A program made the position numbers and the translations under genes. A stretch of DNA of 64,000 nt from Armigeres subalbatus (lineage: Eukaryota > Arthropoda > Insecta > Diptera > Culicidae): assembly GCF_024139115.2 (NCBI RefSeq), contig NC_085141.1, positions 376,680,995 through 376,744,994 on the forward strand. The letters run 5' to 3'. Position 1 is the first letter of the stretch, and the number at the start of each line of letters is the position of its first letter. This document shows, one piece after another, positions 55,732-64,000 of the stretch. The notes below the pieces were generated by a model. That model searched no databases, was not told where the DNA came from, and saw only the letters and a program-made list of their open reading frames with translations.

Positions 55732-57072
55732 ACATTGGTGTTATAATAATTGGCTATTATGATATTCATCGGTATTACGTTATTCGGCAATTGGCATTTC
55801 TAAAGGTCTTTCCACTTATTCAGAGTTATGTATCAAAATGTCACCTAATCCAAAATTCATATCCAATGCAGTTCGATGCAGTCTTTATTTCTTACTTGGG
55901 ACGAATCGCACCTGCTCTGATTTTATTCTCGATCTATTCCTGTCTTCATATTCCACACCCTTCGCGAGATGTGATCAGAAAAAAATCCTCCAAAGGAAGC
56001 TTCCTCAATCCTCATCCAAATAGGTATTCAGCTGCACGCGCATGTGTGTGAGCACCCAATCAATTTGTGATGCAACACGCACTTCCCCGTCCCGCTAGAA
56101 AAACAGCATGACAAGGGACAAAAACAAGCGCATCAACAGCATAGAGGAGCCTCTCTCGGTAAAGAAGGGGAAGATCTTCACTGAATCGACGAAGGGCACA
56201 TTTGAATCGAGGGATAGATAGATCGAGCTCGCTGGGATGTTCCTGGATCTGGTTGTTGTTGTTGATGTTGTACGGCAGCAACCGAAACCCGCCACCGCCG
56301 AGAACGAGATAGCTTTTTTACCTTTGGCCTTGGCTTGCTGCATCTTTAGAGTTTTTTTTTGCTGCTCGTCAAGACGATAAACTTGGCACGAGGATAAAAA
56401 AGAGCCATACGTTCAAGTGAGGCAGCCAACAAGGTGAGACGATAGTCGATCGGATCCGGCTGGTTGGTTGACTAATGCTAATGCCTGCTGGAAAGGGAGA
56501 TGATCGCGAACGCGTGCTCTGCGGGTTCTTTTCGGTAGTTTTCTTCACCTTAATATGTTCGATTTTTCGAGTTTTTTTTTTAATTCTATTTAAGGGATAC
56601 GAGGGGTCGTAAAACATTGGACACGTGTGGCTTGGTTTGGATCATACCATCAGCGTCGCGCGTGCTTTTTTATTACTCTTTGAGAAAGCAAGGATCATGG
56701 AAGTATGTTTTGATTAAGGCGATTCGGTAGGGCGACGAGGATTTGATCGGTTTAACGAGATGAGCGATGATTATTCTTTTTTTTTGCAAGTTGCTTTGAT
56801 ATACGTTACTGTTACTAATTATGGCCATGTAAGGTTTTATCTATTCATTTGAACTTAATCCGATCTTAATCTTTTCGTTATTAATCCGATCTTAAACGTT
56901 TAAAAATCTTGCCTTATAGGTATCTGTATATAATCTCAGTATATACAGGGCTGTTGCGACAACCAGGATTTAGCGCAGATTTACATAACAATTTTAATGC
57001 TTCATGTAGATTTGACGCAGCTTTAGGTTCAGGTAAACATTGAATAAATAAAATATTAGAACTAAGCCATTC
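55732..57072. other. No gene recognised
   Basis: Mixed composition. A short (GTT)n word lies at about 56250-56265. Frames up to 120 codons (55689-56051) have no known domain. Confidence 0.45.
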
Positions 57073-57477
57073 ATCTCTATATGTAAATGAGTGTGCATTT
57101 CCTTTAAGGCAATATAGCTCAAGAACGGGTGGACCGATTTGTAAGATATCCTTACTAATCGATTCGTCTTGAGATCAGCTCTGTTATATGAAAAAATATA
57201 ATGTTTTGCTGTCAATGTTGAGCAAATGTAATAATACCTACAAAGTTTTCCTGTTCTGAAGGAAATCATCAAGCTCGAACTAAAGTCGATCTAGAAGGCG
57301 ACAACTAAACGATTGACAATTAGGACGAAGAAAAAAACAACTGAGCAAGATCGGGCAGGTTTGTCTAGCAATTTATATTTTAGTTTTATGTGTATCTCTA
57401 CATATAAAAATGAGCTAACATTTCCTTTGAGGCATTATAACTCACGAACGGATGGACTATTTTGCAAGATCCTTTGC
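57073..57477 (+). repeat. Direct repeat pair of about 80 bp, 321 bp apart
   Basis: The block at 57073-57152 (ATCTCTATATGTAAATGAGT; CATTTCCTTTAAGGCAATAT; ACGGGTGGACCGATTTG) recurs at 57394-57477 (ATCTCTACATATAAAAATGA; CATTTCCTTTGAGGCATTAT; ACGGATGGACTATTTTG). This is the kind of motif seen in high-copy dispersed insect repeats; the carrier element is unknown. Confidence 0.75.
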
Positions 57478-58004
57478 AAATTAGTCACTTCAAAGTAAAC
57501 GGTCAATTCAGATGCCTACGCAAGCGCAGTCGACAAAGGCGCGCGCGAATGAACTTATCTGGGTGATTGGTGGGTGATAAATCGCCACTGAACTGAATTG
57601 AGGAAATGGATGTACGAACATTGGAGAGTGACTGTCGGGTCAGTTTAGTGGGAAAGCGAACGTACGAGTGAACAAGGAGTCAGTAGATATTGATGATTGC
57701 CACAAGTGAGTCGAAGACAAGTTGGAGCGCAAATTACTGTCGTATTATCGTGGCTTGTGATCTAAAGACCTCTGCCAATCGGCCGATCGTTTTCCTCGGA
57801 ACCGCCAAGCCACCTCCCGCTATCGTCTCGACACTGAGTTGCACACCGCCAAGCAGCCTTCCACTACCGCCTCACCACCAAGTTGCGTTCCACAACCGTA
57901 TCACCTCCAAGCCACCTTCCGCTATCGCCTCACCTCCAAGTTGTGTCCTGCAACCGTATCACCGCCGAGCCGTAACCCGCGGTCGTTTAACTTCGTTTGG
58001 CACC
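57478..58004 (+). repeat. Unique DNA, then C-rich short tandem units beside the LINE 3' end
   Basis: 57775-58000 has three degenerate units around CTATCGCCTCACCTCCAAGTTG (starting near 57820, 57863 and 57922). Two overlapping frames (113 and 62 codons) are low-complexity. The block resembles the C-rich repeats at 21.4-22.3 kb in style. The LINE has inserted immediately to the right. Confidence 0.6.
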
Positions 58005-58034
58005 TTTCATTCATTTCATTTATGTAGTTAACAT

Positions 58035-58478
58035 CTAAACAGATAACACTGAATCAACAATTTGACGCCACAATACACGGTTCGAGGCCGCATCTCTCCA
58101 TCCTCGGATACGCCCCACGCTCGCCAAGTCGTTCTGCACCTGGTCTGCCCATCTCGCTCGCTGCGCTCCACGCCGTCTCGTACCTGCCGGATCGGAAGCG
58201 AACACCATCTTTGCAGGGTTGCTGTCCGGCATTCTTGCAACATGTCCTGCCCATCGTACCCTTCCGGCTTTAGCTACCTTCTGGATACTGGGTTCGCCGT
58301 AGAGTTGGGCGAGCTCATGGTTCATTCTTCGCCGCCACACACCGTCTTCTTGCACACCGCCAAAGATGGTCCTAAGCACCCGTCTCTCGAATACTCCGAG
58401 TGTTTGCAAGTCCTCCTCGAGCATTGTCCATGTTTCATGTCCGTAGAGGACTACCGGTCTTATTAACGTCTTGTACAT
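58035..58478 (-). CDS. RTE ORF2 C-terminus in a shifted frame
   Basis: The in-family C-terminal region: YKTLIRPVVLYGHETWTM, then FERRVLRTIFGGVQED, RRRMNHELAQLYGEP and VRWAGHVARMPDSNPAK, ending WRQIVDSVLSV with a stop at 58035, just before the 3' tail. This segment overlaps the end of the main frame by 16 bases in a different phase. One indel, most likely in the A run (T run at about 58501-58511 on the plus strand), separates the two. Confidence 0.88.
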   Translation of the reverse strand: MYKTLIRPVVLYGHETWTMLEEDLQTLGVFERRVLRTIFGGVQEDGVWRRRMNHELAQLYGEPSIQKVAKAGRVRWAGHVARMPDSNPAKMVFASDPAGTRRRGAQRARWADQVQNDLASVGRIRGWRDAASNRVLWRQIVDSVLSV

Positions 58479-60751
58479 GACACATTTGGTGCGGTGGCGA
58501 ATTTTTTTTTTGACCGCAGTTTCTTCTGGAGCCCGTAGTAGGCCCGACTTCCACAGATGATGCGCCTTCGTATTTCACGGCTAACGTTGTTGTCAGCCGT
58601 TAGCAAGGATCCGAGGTAGACGAATTCCTCGACCACCTCGAAGGTATCCCCGTCTATCGTAACACTGCTTTCCAGGCGGGCCCTGTCGCGCTCGGTTCCG
58701 CCCACAAGCATGTACTTTGTCTTTGACGCATTCACCACCAGTCCAACTTTTGTTGCTTCACGTTTCAGGCGGGTGTACAGTTCTGCCACCTTTGCAAATG
58801 TTCGGCCGACAATGTCCATGTCATCCGCGAAGCAAATAAATTGACTGGATCTATTGAAAATCGTACCCCGGCTGTTACACCCGGCTCTCCGCATGACACC
58901 TTCTAGCGCAATGTTGAACAACAGGCACGAAAGTCCATCACCTTGTCTTAGTCCCCGGCGCGATTCGAACGAACTGGAGTGTTCGCCCGAAATCTTCACA
59001 CAGTTTTGCACACCATCCACCGTTGCTTTGATCAGCCTGGTAAGCTTCGCAGGGAAGCTGTTCTCGTCCATAATTTTCCATAGCTCTACGCGGTCTATAC
59101 TGTCGTATGCCGCCTTGAAATCAACGAACAGATGGTGCGTTGGGACCTGGTATTCACGGCATTTTTGAAGGATTTGCCGTACAGTAAAGATCTGGTCCGT
59201 TGTCGAGCGGCCGTCAACGAAGCCGGCTTGATAACTTCCCACGAACTCGTTCACTAATGGTGACAGACGACGGAAGATGATCTGGGATATCACTTTGTAG
59301 GCGGCATTAAGGATGGTGATCGCTCGAAAGTTCTCACACTCCAGTTTGTCGCCTTTCTTGTAGACGGGGCATATAACCCCTTCCTTCCACTCCTCCGGTA
59401 GCTGTTCGGTTTCCCAGATTCTGACTATCAGTTTGTGCAGGCACGTGGCCAGCTTTTCCGGGCCCATCTTGATGAGCTCAGCTCCGATACCATCCTTACC
59501 AGCTGCTTTATTGGTCTTTAGCTGTTGAATGGCATCCTTAACTTCCCTCAAGGTGGGGGCTGGTTGGCTTCCATCGTCCGCTGAACTGACGTTGTCATCT
59601 CCTCCGCTGCCTTGACTTTCACTGCCTGTACTCTCAGCGCCATTCAGATGTTCCTCGTAGTGCTGCTTCCACCTTTCGATCACCACACGTTCGTCCGTCA
59701 AGATGCTCCCATCCTTATCCCGGCACATTTCGGCTCGCGGTACGAAGCCTTTGCGGGATGCGTTGAGCTTCTGATAGAACTTGCGTGTATCTTGAGAACG
59801 GCACAGCTGTTCCATCTCCTCGCACTCCGCTTCTTCCAGGCGGCGTTTCTTCTCCTGAAAAAGGCGGGTCTGCTGTCTCCGCTTCCGTCTATAACGTTCC
59901 ACGTTCTGCCGGGTACCTTGCTGCAGCGCGACCGCCCGCGCTGCGTCCTTCTCCTCCAGAATCTGTCTGCACTCTTCGTCGAACCAATCGTTCCGTCGAC
60001 TTCGACCCATATACCCGACGTTGTTCTCCGCTGCGTCGTAAATGGCTGCTTTGACTGTATTCCAGCAGTCCTCAAGAGGGGCCCCATCGAGCTCACCCTC
60101 TTCCGGCAACGCTGCCTCGAGATGCTGCGCGTATGCAGTGGCGACATCAGGTTGCTTCAGTCGCTCTAGGTCGTACCGCGGCGGTCGTCGGTACCGAACA
60201 TTGTTGATGACGGATAGTTTTGGACGCAGTTTAACCATCACCAGATAGTGGTCAGAGTCGATGTTAGCGCCACGATATGTCCTGACGTCGATAATGTCGG
60301 AGAAGTGCCGTCCATCAATCAGAACGTGGTCGATTTGTGATTCTGTCTGCAGTGGTGATCTCCAGGTGTACCGATACGGGAGGCTGTGTTGGAAGTAGGT
60401 GCTGCGAATGGCCATATTCTTGGAGGCAGCGAAATCAATTAGTCGTAGGCCGTTTTCGTTCGTCAGCCGGTGAGCGCTGAACTTTCCAATAGTCGGTCTA
60501 AACTCCTCCTCTTGGCCAACCTGAGCGTTCAAGTCTCCTATGATGATTTTGACGTCGTGGCTTGGGCAGCTGTCGTACTCACGTTCCAGCTGCGCGTAGA
60601 ATGCGTCCTTATCATCATCAGTGCTTCCGGAGTGTGGGCTATGGACGTTGATTATGCTGAAGTTGAAGAACCGGCCTTTGATCCTCAACCTGCACATTCT
60701 TTCATTGATCGGCCACCACCCGATCACGCGCCTTTGCATATCGCCCATCAC
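58463..60751 (-). CDS. RTE ORF2 main segment: endonuclease and reverse transcriptase, 762 codons
   Basis: Endonuclease motifs: GDLNAQ at about residues 72-77, SQIDHVLID at about 138-146 and SDHYLV at about 166-171. A basic linker rich in Arg/Gln (VERYRRKRRQQTRLFQEKKR) follows. In the reverse transcriptase: NKAAGKDGIGAELIK, FRAITILNAAYKVISQ, motif A LFVDFKAAYDSID (about 541-553), motif B GLRQGDGLSCLLFN, the catalytic FADD at about 640-643, and NASKTKYML and FVYLGSLL in the thumb. All key acidic residues are present. The final residues (KKKFATAPNVSCTRR) are off-frame readthrough after a poly-A slip, so the true C-terminus lies in the next segment. It would nick target DNA and copy the element RNA in place. 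Confidence 0.93.
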   Translation of the reverse strand: MMGDMQRRVIGWWPINERMCRLRIKGRFFNFSIINVHSPHSGSTDDDKDAFYAQLEREYDSCPSHDVKIIIGDLNAQVGQEEEFRPTIGKFSAHRLTNENGLRLIDFAASKNMAIRSTYFQHSLPYRYTWRSPLQTESQIDHVLIDGRHFSDIIDVRTYRGANIDSDHYLVMVKLRPKLSVINNVRYRRPPRYDLERLKQPDVATAYAQHLEAALPEEGELDGAPLEDCWNTVKAAIYDAAENNVGYMGRSRRNDWFDEECRQILEEKDAARAVALQQGTRQNVERYRRKRRQQTRLFQEKKRRLEEAECEEMEQLCRSQDTRKFYQKLNASRKGFVPRAEMCRDKDGSILTDERVVIERWKQHYEEHLNGAESTGSESQGSGGDDNVSSADDGSQPAPTLREVKDAIQQLKTNKAAGKDGIGAELIKMGPEKLATCLHKLIVRIWETEQLPEEWKEGVICPVYKKGDKLECENFRAITILNAAYKVISQIIFRRLSPLVNEFVGSYQAGFVDGRSTTDQIFTVRQILQKCREYQVPTHHLFVDFKAAYDSIDRVELWKIMDENSFPAKLTRLIKATVDGVQNCVKISGEHSSSFESRRGLRQGDGLSCLLFNIALEGVMRRAGCNSRGTIFNRSSQFICFADDMDIVGRTFAKVAELYTRLKREATKVGLVVNASKTKYMLVGGTERDRARLESSVTIDGDTFEVVEEFVYLGSLLTADNNVSREIRRRIICGSRAYYGLQKKLRSKKKFATAPNVSCTRR

Positions 60752-60759
60752 TATGAAAG

Positions 60760-61020
60760 CTGTTCCCAGCTCGTGTGTTGCCGCAGCTTTGGTAGATGGT
60801 ATGATTACCTCTAAACGTTCGCACCATTGATCCCTTCCAACAAACCTCCTGCAGCGCTACGATGCCGAATCCACGGTGCTTGAGCACATCGGCGAGTATG
60901 CGTGTGCTCCCGATGAAGTTGAGAGATTTGCAGTTCCACGAACCGAGTTTCCAATCGCTAGTCCCTTTTCGTCGCAGTGGTCTTCGCCGATGGTTCCGGT
61001 CCGTACTCTCTTGTTGATTA
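60760..61020 (-). CDS. RTE ORF2 N-terminus: start of the endonuclease, frame-shifted
   Basis: The frame reads TSDWKLGSWNCKSLNFIG, then HRGFGIVALQEVCWKGS, carrying the Asn of the WNCKSLN motif and the catalytic Glu of LQEV expected at the start of an APE-type endonuclease. Just after YQSCGNT (about 60770-60790) the frame shifts, and the main segment resumes in another frame with GDMQRRVIGWW. The exact start codon is not clear; homology-like text begins near 61020. Confidence 0.8.
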
Positions 61021-61400
61021 TTCGTTGCTTATGATTTTTAAAGGCTGGCTTGCAGGGCCTGACACCAAACCACCTAAATTTCCGGAGGACCATTCCTCCT
61101 TATTTCCGGTGGACCATGGTGCACAGTTTCACTTAGAGTCCCTCGCTGGCACTCGGACGATGATCAGCCGCCCCTAACATGGAGAACAGACGCTGTTGTG
61201 AGCCGATCCTGACATGGAGAACAGACGCTCAATAAGATTTGCACCTCCGGAGAGGGGCAAGCCCCCTCTTCTCTGTCAGCTTACTACCACAGTTCCCACC
61301 GGGGTTGGTTACCCGATCTTCCTTAAGGTTGCTCGTATCCCGTCCAGCACCACGGGAGGTAGGGATAGGAGTTGCTGGGTAAGAGACTAACGACCGCGAG

Positions 61401-61490
61401 ATGGGGTCTATTTTATTCCTTCAGGTACGCGGGGCTATAGCCCCCCCTAGCCCCCCTGTAGTTACGCCAATGGTTTTATGTCGATTTCCC
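61401..61490. other. GC-rich edge of an unidentified element
   Basis: GGGGCTATAGCCCCCCCTAG followed by CCCCCCTGTAGTTACGCCAA reads on the minus strand as TTGGCGTAACTACAGGGGGG, an edge like those beside AATTCC clusters (12947, 47420). No partner edge was found. Confidence 0.4.
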
Positions 61491-64000
61491 TCCGAAGTCG
61501 AGCCCAGCGGTTCCGGGGTCAAAAAGAGGTTTTATAATATTATACCAACCAGGACTCTTCAATCAATTTACCACCGAAACGAGTGTTGGTCACCCCTTGG
61601 TACTACTCGTGAACACCATTTTTGGAAAATAGCGTATACGTCACTTTTCCAGATTACGGCAGTCTCGGGTTCTTCTGTGTTTCTGTATACAAAAAGTTAG
61701 TAAGTTGTAAGGGGAAAGCTGGAAAATTGTCGAAATACAATATTTGGGTGATTTGTGAGGAAATCCAATAGCTTCGTGCAAAAAATTATCGGTTCCAAGA
61801 AAACGTGACAAGCAACGCAGGGTACGTTCTTCTAGTCTGCAATATTTTCAATAGCGAAATTTTGGTGAGAATAAAATTCACGATATAAAGTCTTTACTTT
61901 TCGGATCTGTTTAGGGGCTTATTGTGCATTACAGTGTTATGAGAGTCCCTTCTTGGAGTCTAAAGTAGTCACTTGTTATTTTTGATTCGGCTATATCAAA
62001 CATGACGTGCACAAAGCACGTCTATTGAAAAGCACCGACGCTCGTTTGTGTTTCGTCAATTTCGTTGTATTTCCGAAATACGAGCATGGCATTATTCTCT
62101 TAAAATAATAAATTCATTCAGAGCCGAATCCACGAACGAAAACTGTAGAAGGTGTTTAATTTGAAACATAACCTAAATTATGATTCAAGCTAATAATAAA
62201 GATGTACGGTTATCTACAGGAGCCTGTAATCTATAAGTAGACCAGGAAATGGCTCTCAAGTAATATGAATTGCATATTTAGGTCAACAATTTCAAAAAAT
62301 GCCCGCGAAGGACGCATTTCATGATACAGGATGTGATCAATGTATCAAAGAAAAGCCATTTTTATCTGTAATCGATTGACATCATCGTACAATTAAAATA
62401 CATTAAATAGATATATAGATTAAATAGTTAAAATAGTCACATTTATACAAAGTAAAAACTGATGTTGTGGTATCGTGGTTGTGTATGTGAGCATGAGCAT
62501 GAGCATGAGCATGATTGACCGCCCACGGTTGCCACTCCGTTATTGCCAGGCCAGCTGTAATTACACAGAGAACCAACAGATGATGTTTGGGACTAACATC
62601 ATCCTCAATGTGTAAAAACTGGTGACCCAATATAAAGCAATACCAGCGCCGGCCGTGTCCGAATGCAGATCAATTAAGGAATGGGTAGGAAAATGTTGAC
62701 GTGATACTCGCTTTGAGGGAAGCCGACGAGTCATCTGCACTTCCACGAGAAATCACTGGGATGTTGGAAGATATGGGATAGGGCATGTAGCGGGGTTCGT
62801 CTTGGTAAACGGCATGCTGTGTAAAACGTGTAGTTTGACTAGCGCGCACTAACTACTGACCGCACTAAGTAGAACAAAATTCCGTGATCTCGAGACCGTT
62901 CTGTTTTAAACAAACACAAAAATCTGTGGCCTCGAGACCGTTCTACTTTTTAAGTGAACGCTATTTTAAAAACTATTTTACCTTCATGGTATCGCGACAA
63001 AGAAAAACTAATACAATGCAGGCCCGGTGGCTTTTGCATACTAAGAATCGCGCTTCAACGACCGAACCGACACACTCTCAAGAACTGTATCAACTTTCAT
63101 TTTTACCTGGATTGTCCCGCAATTAAGAGAAAATCTCGCACAATGTAAGCTTGGTAACTTTTGCGTACCGGGAAACGCGTAACTTGAACCGGACCACTTT
63201 AACACGATCTTTCAAGCACTATTTCAAGAGATAATAAAAATCTATTATATTTACGTATAATAGCTTCGAGATATATTGGTTTATTTCAATAATTCCGTGA
63301 AAACCCATACACAACTTATTTACACCAAGAAAAAAAAACTTTACATAACTTTACTTTACTTTACTCACACCACTTCTAGACAGAATATTCATACACACTT
63401 AACTCATTTTTAAAATATACTTTTTTTTTGTATAATCATACAACGACCACAAATCAGGAAATTAATCAACCTTTAATTGTCCATAAATGTAACTTATATT
63501 TTGAAACTTTTGACTGGTTAAATAACATGCACTAAAAATTAATAATTTGCACTAATGATTTTTGATTAACGGAAAAATTTAACAATTAGGAAAAATAGCG
63601 AAAAACACAAGATGGGTACTCAGAGTTATTTAGGGAGATGAAAGAGCATTGGGTTTATATTTGTAAACATCAGGAGGAATATATCAGTTATTTTTTACCT
63701 ACTATTTTTAGCGGTGAAAAGCAACATTCAAGCATTTTATTTGCACAAAATGCTACCCATACCAAATACTTTACAACAGAGTCACGATCAAATCAAGACA
63801 AAACCCACAAAACGACTCATCCGCTTCTGCAAACAAAGACTCAAACGACGACCCGACGAATCCGACAGCTCCCCCACGCAAACCAACATCACCAACAGAT
63901 AGCGGAAACCTTCACCTACCTATTGGTGGTCCCGGTCTACGCGGGAGAGCCATCAGACCCGCCAAATCGTCGCTCGAATCCCCGTTCACAAAAGCAGACA
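61491..64000. other. No gene recognised; small tandem and direct repeats
   Basis: Contains GAGCAT x4 (62489-62513), a direct repeat of TCGAGACCGTTCTGTTTT or TCGAGACCGTTCTACTTTT (62890 and 62933), two diverged copies of a CAATGCAGGCCCGGTGGC-type block 127 bp apart (63014 and 63141), and ACTTT repeats near 63345. Nothing else stands out up to the window end. Confidence 0.5.

Larger units (their letters stand above)
58005..61400 (-). mobile_element. RTE-type LINE, nearly complete
   Basis: About 3.4 kb on the minus strand. The 5' region (61400-61050) is GC-rich with two CATGGAGAACAGACGCT-type repeats. The ORF2 region runs from about 61020 to 58035 with an apurinic-type endonuclease, reverse transcriptase and the family C-terminus. 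The 3' end is ATTCAGTGTTATCTGTTTAG plus a short AAATGAAATGAATGAA tail (58005-58023). Two frameshifts (near 60770 and 58480-58510, the latter at a poly-A run on the coding strand) break it. The high quality of the rest suggests recent activity. A truncated sister copy lies at 34538-35840. Confidence 0.92.

Noticed and set aside
59612..60169. 185-codon plus frame across the LINE
   Set aside because: Antisense shadow of the RTE ORF2 on the minus strand.

Overview
This window looks like a stretch of a large, transposon-rich eukaryotic nuclear genome, most likely a culicine mosquito (Aedes-type). The evidence is a tRNA-derived SINE with the layout and GAAGAAG tail of the Aedes Feilai family, several RTE-type LINE copies plus CR1/L2-like and R1-like LINEs, many TA-flanked miniature inverted-repeat elements (MITEs), and clusters of degenerate GGAATTCC-type repeats. 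The species call rests on remembered family features, not on a search. I found no host protein-coding gene I can defend. Almost every long open frame is either a reverse-transcriptase remnant or an artefact of simple repeats, so the window is probably intergenic or deep intronic DNA.

Layout. 1-4.2 kb: AT-rich DNA, one edge of a MITE and a SINE with a 12-bp target duplication. 4.24-8.54 kb: a 4.3-kb G/T-rich satellite whose core is a 10-mer (GGTTTGGATT), bordered on both sides by a related 11-mer (GGATTTGGATT); it is stop-free and gives false proteins of about 1000 residues in three forward frames. 8.5-13 kb: a pogo/Tigger-like terminus, a TA-flanked MITE, a hairpin MITE and a tRNA-like SINE. 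13-18 kb: AATTCC-type repeats, an RTE reverse-transcriptase remnant split by a 171-bp retroposon with a perfect 14-bp target duplication, then a separate RTE endonuclease remnant. 18.9-21.0 kb: an element with inverted ends carrying a head-to-head array of about 147-bp repeats. 21.3-26.5 kb: GC-rich sequence interrupted by a 4,065-bp hAT-like element with a perfect 15-bp terminal inverted repeat (TIR) and a perfect 8-bp target duplication; its cargo is AATTCC repeats, a near-perfect 168-bp palindrome and LINE tails.

27.4-28.5 kb: ORF1 (PHD-like finger plus helical region) of a CR1/L2-like LINE on the minus strand. 30.8-32.5 kb: a unit bounded by 87-bp inverted repeats. 32.6-36.2 kb: GAGAAGTGA-type arrays, one carrying a MITE and a deleted RTE copy. 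38-40 kb: a MITE nested in an older repeat, and diverged repeats with hairpins resembling histone mRNA 3' ends. 40.4-42.3 kb: a CR1/L2-like RT remnant. 45.5-47.4 kb: a degraded R1-like LINE (minus). 47.8-49.7 kb: a large inverted pair of AATTCC arrays. 51.5-54.3 kb: two further inverted-repeat elements. 58.0-61.4 kb: a nearly complete RTE LINE (minus) interrupted by only two frameshifts.

The parts do not form a pathway. What ties them together is nested transposition, and the recurring capture of short tandem repeats inside elements bounded by inverted repeats (18.9-21.0, 22.4-26.4 and probably 47.4-49.7 kb). That is the most promising theme for follow-up.
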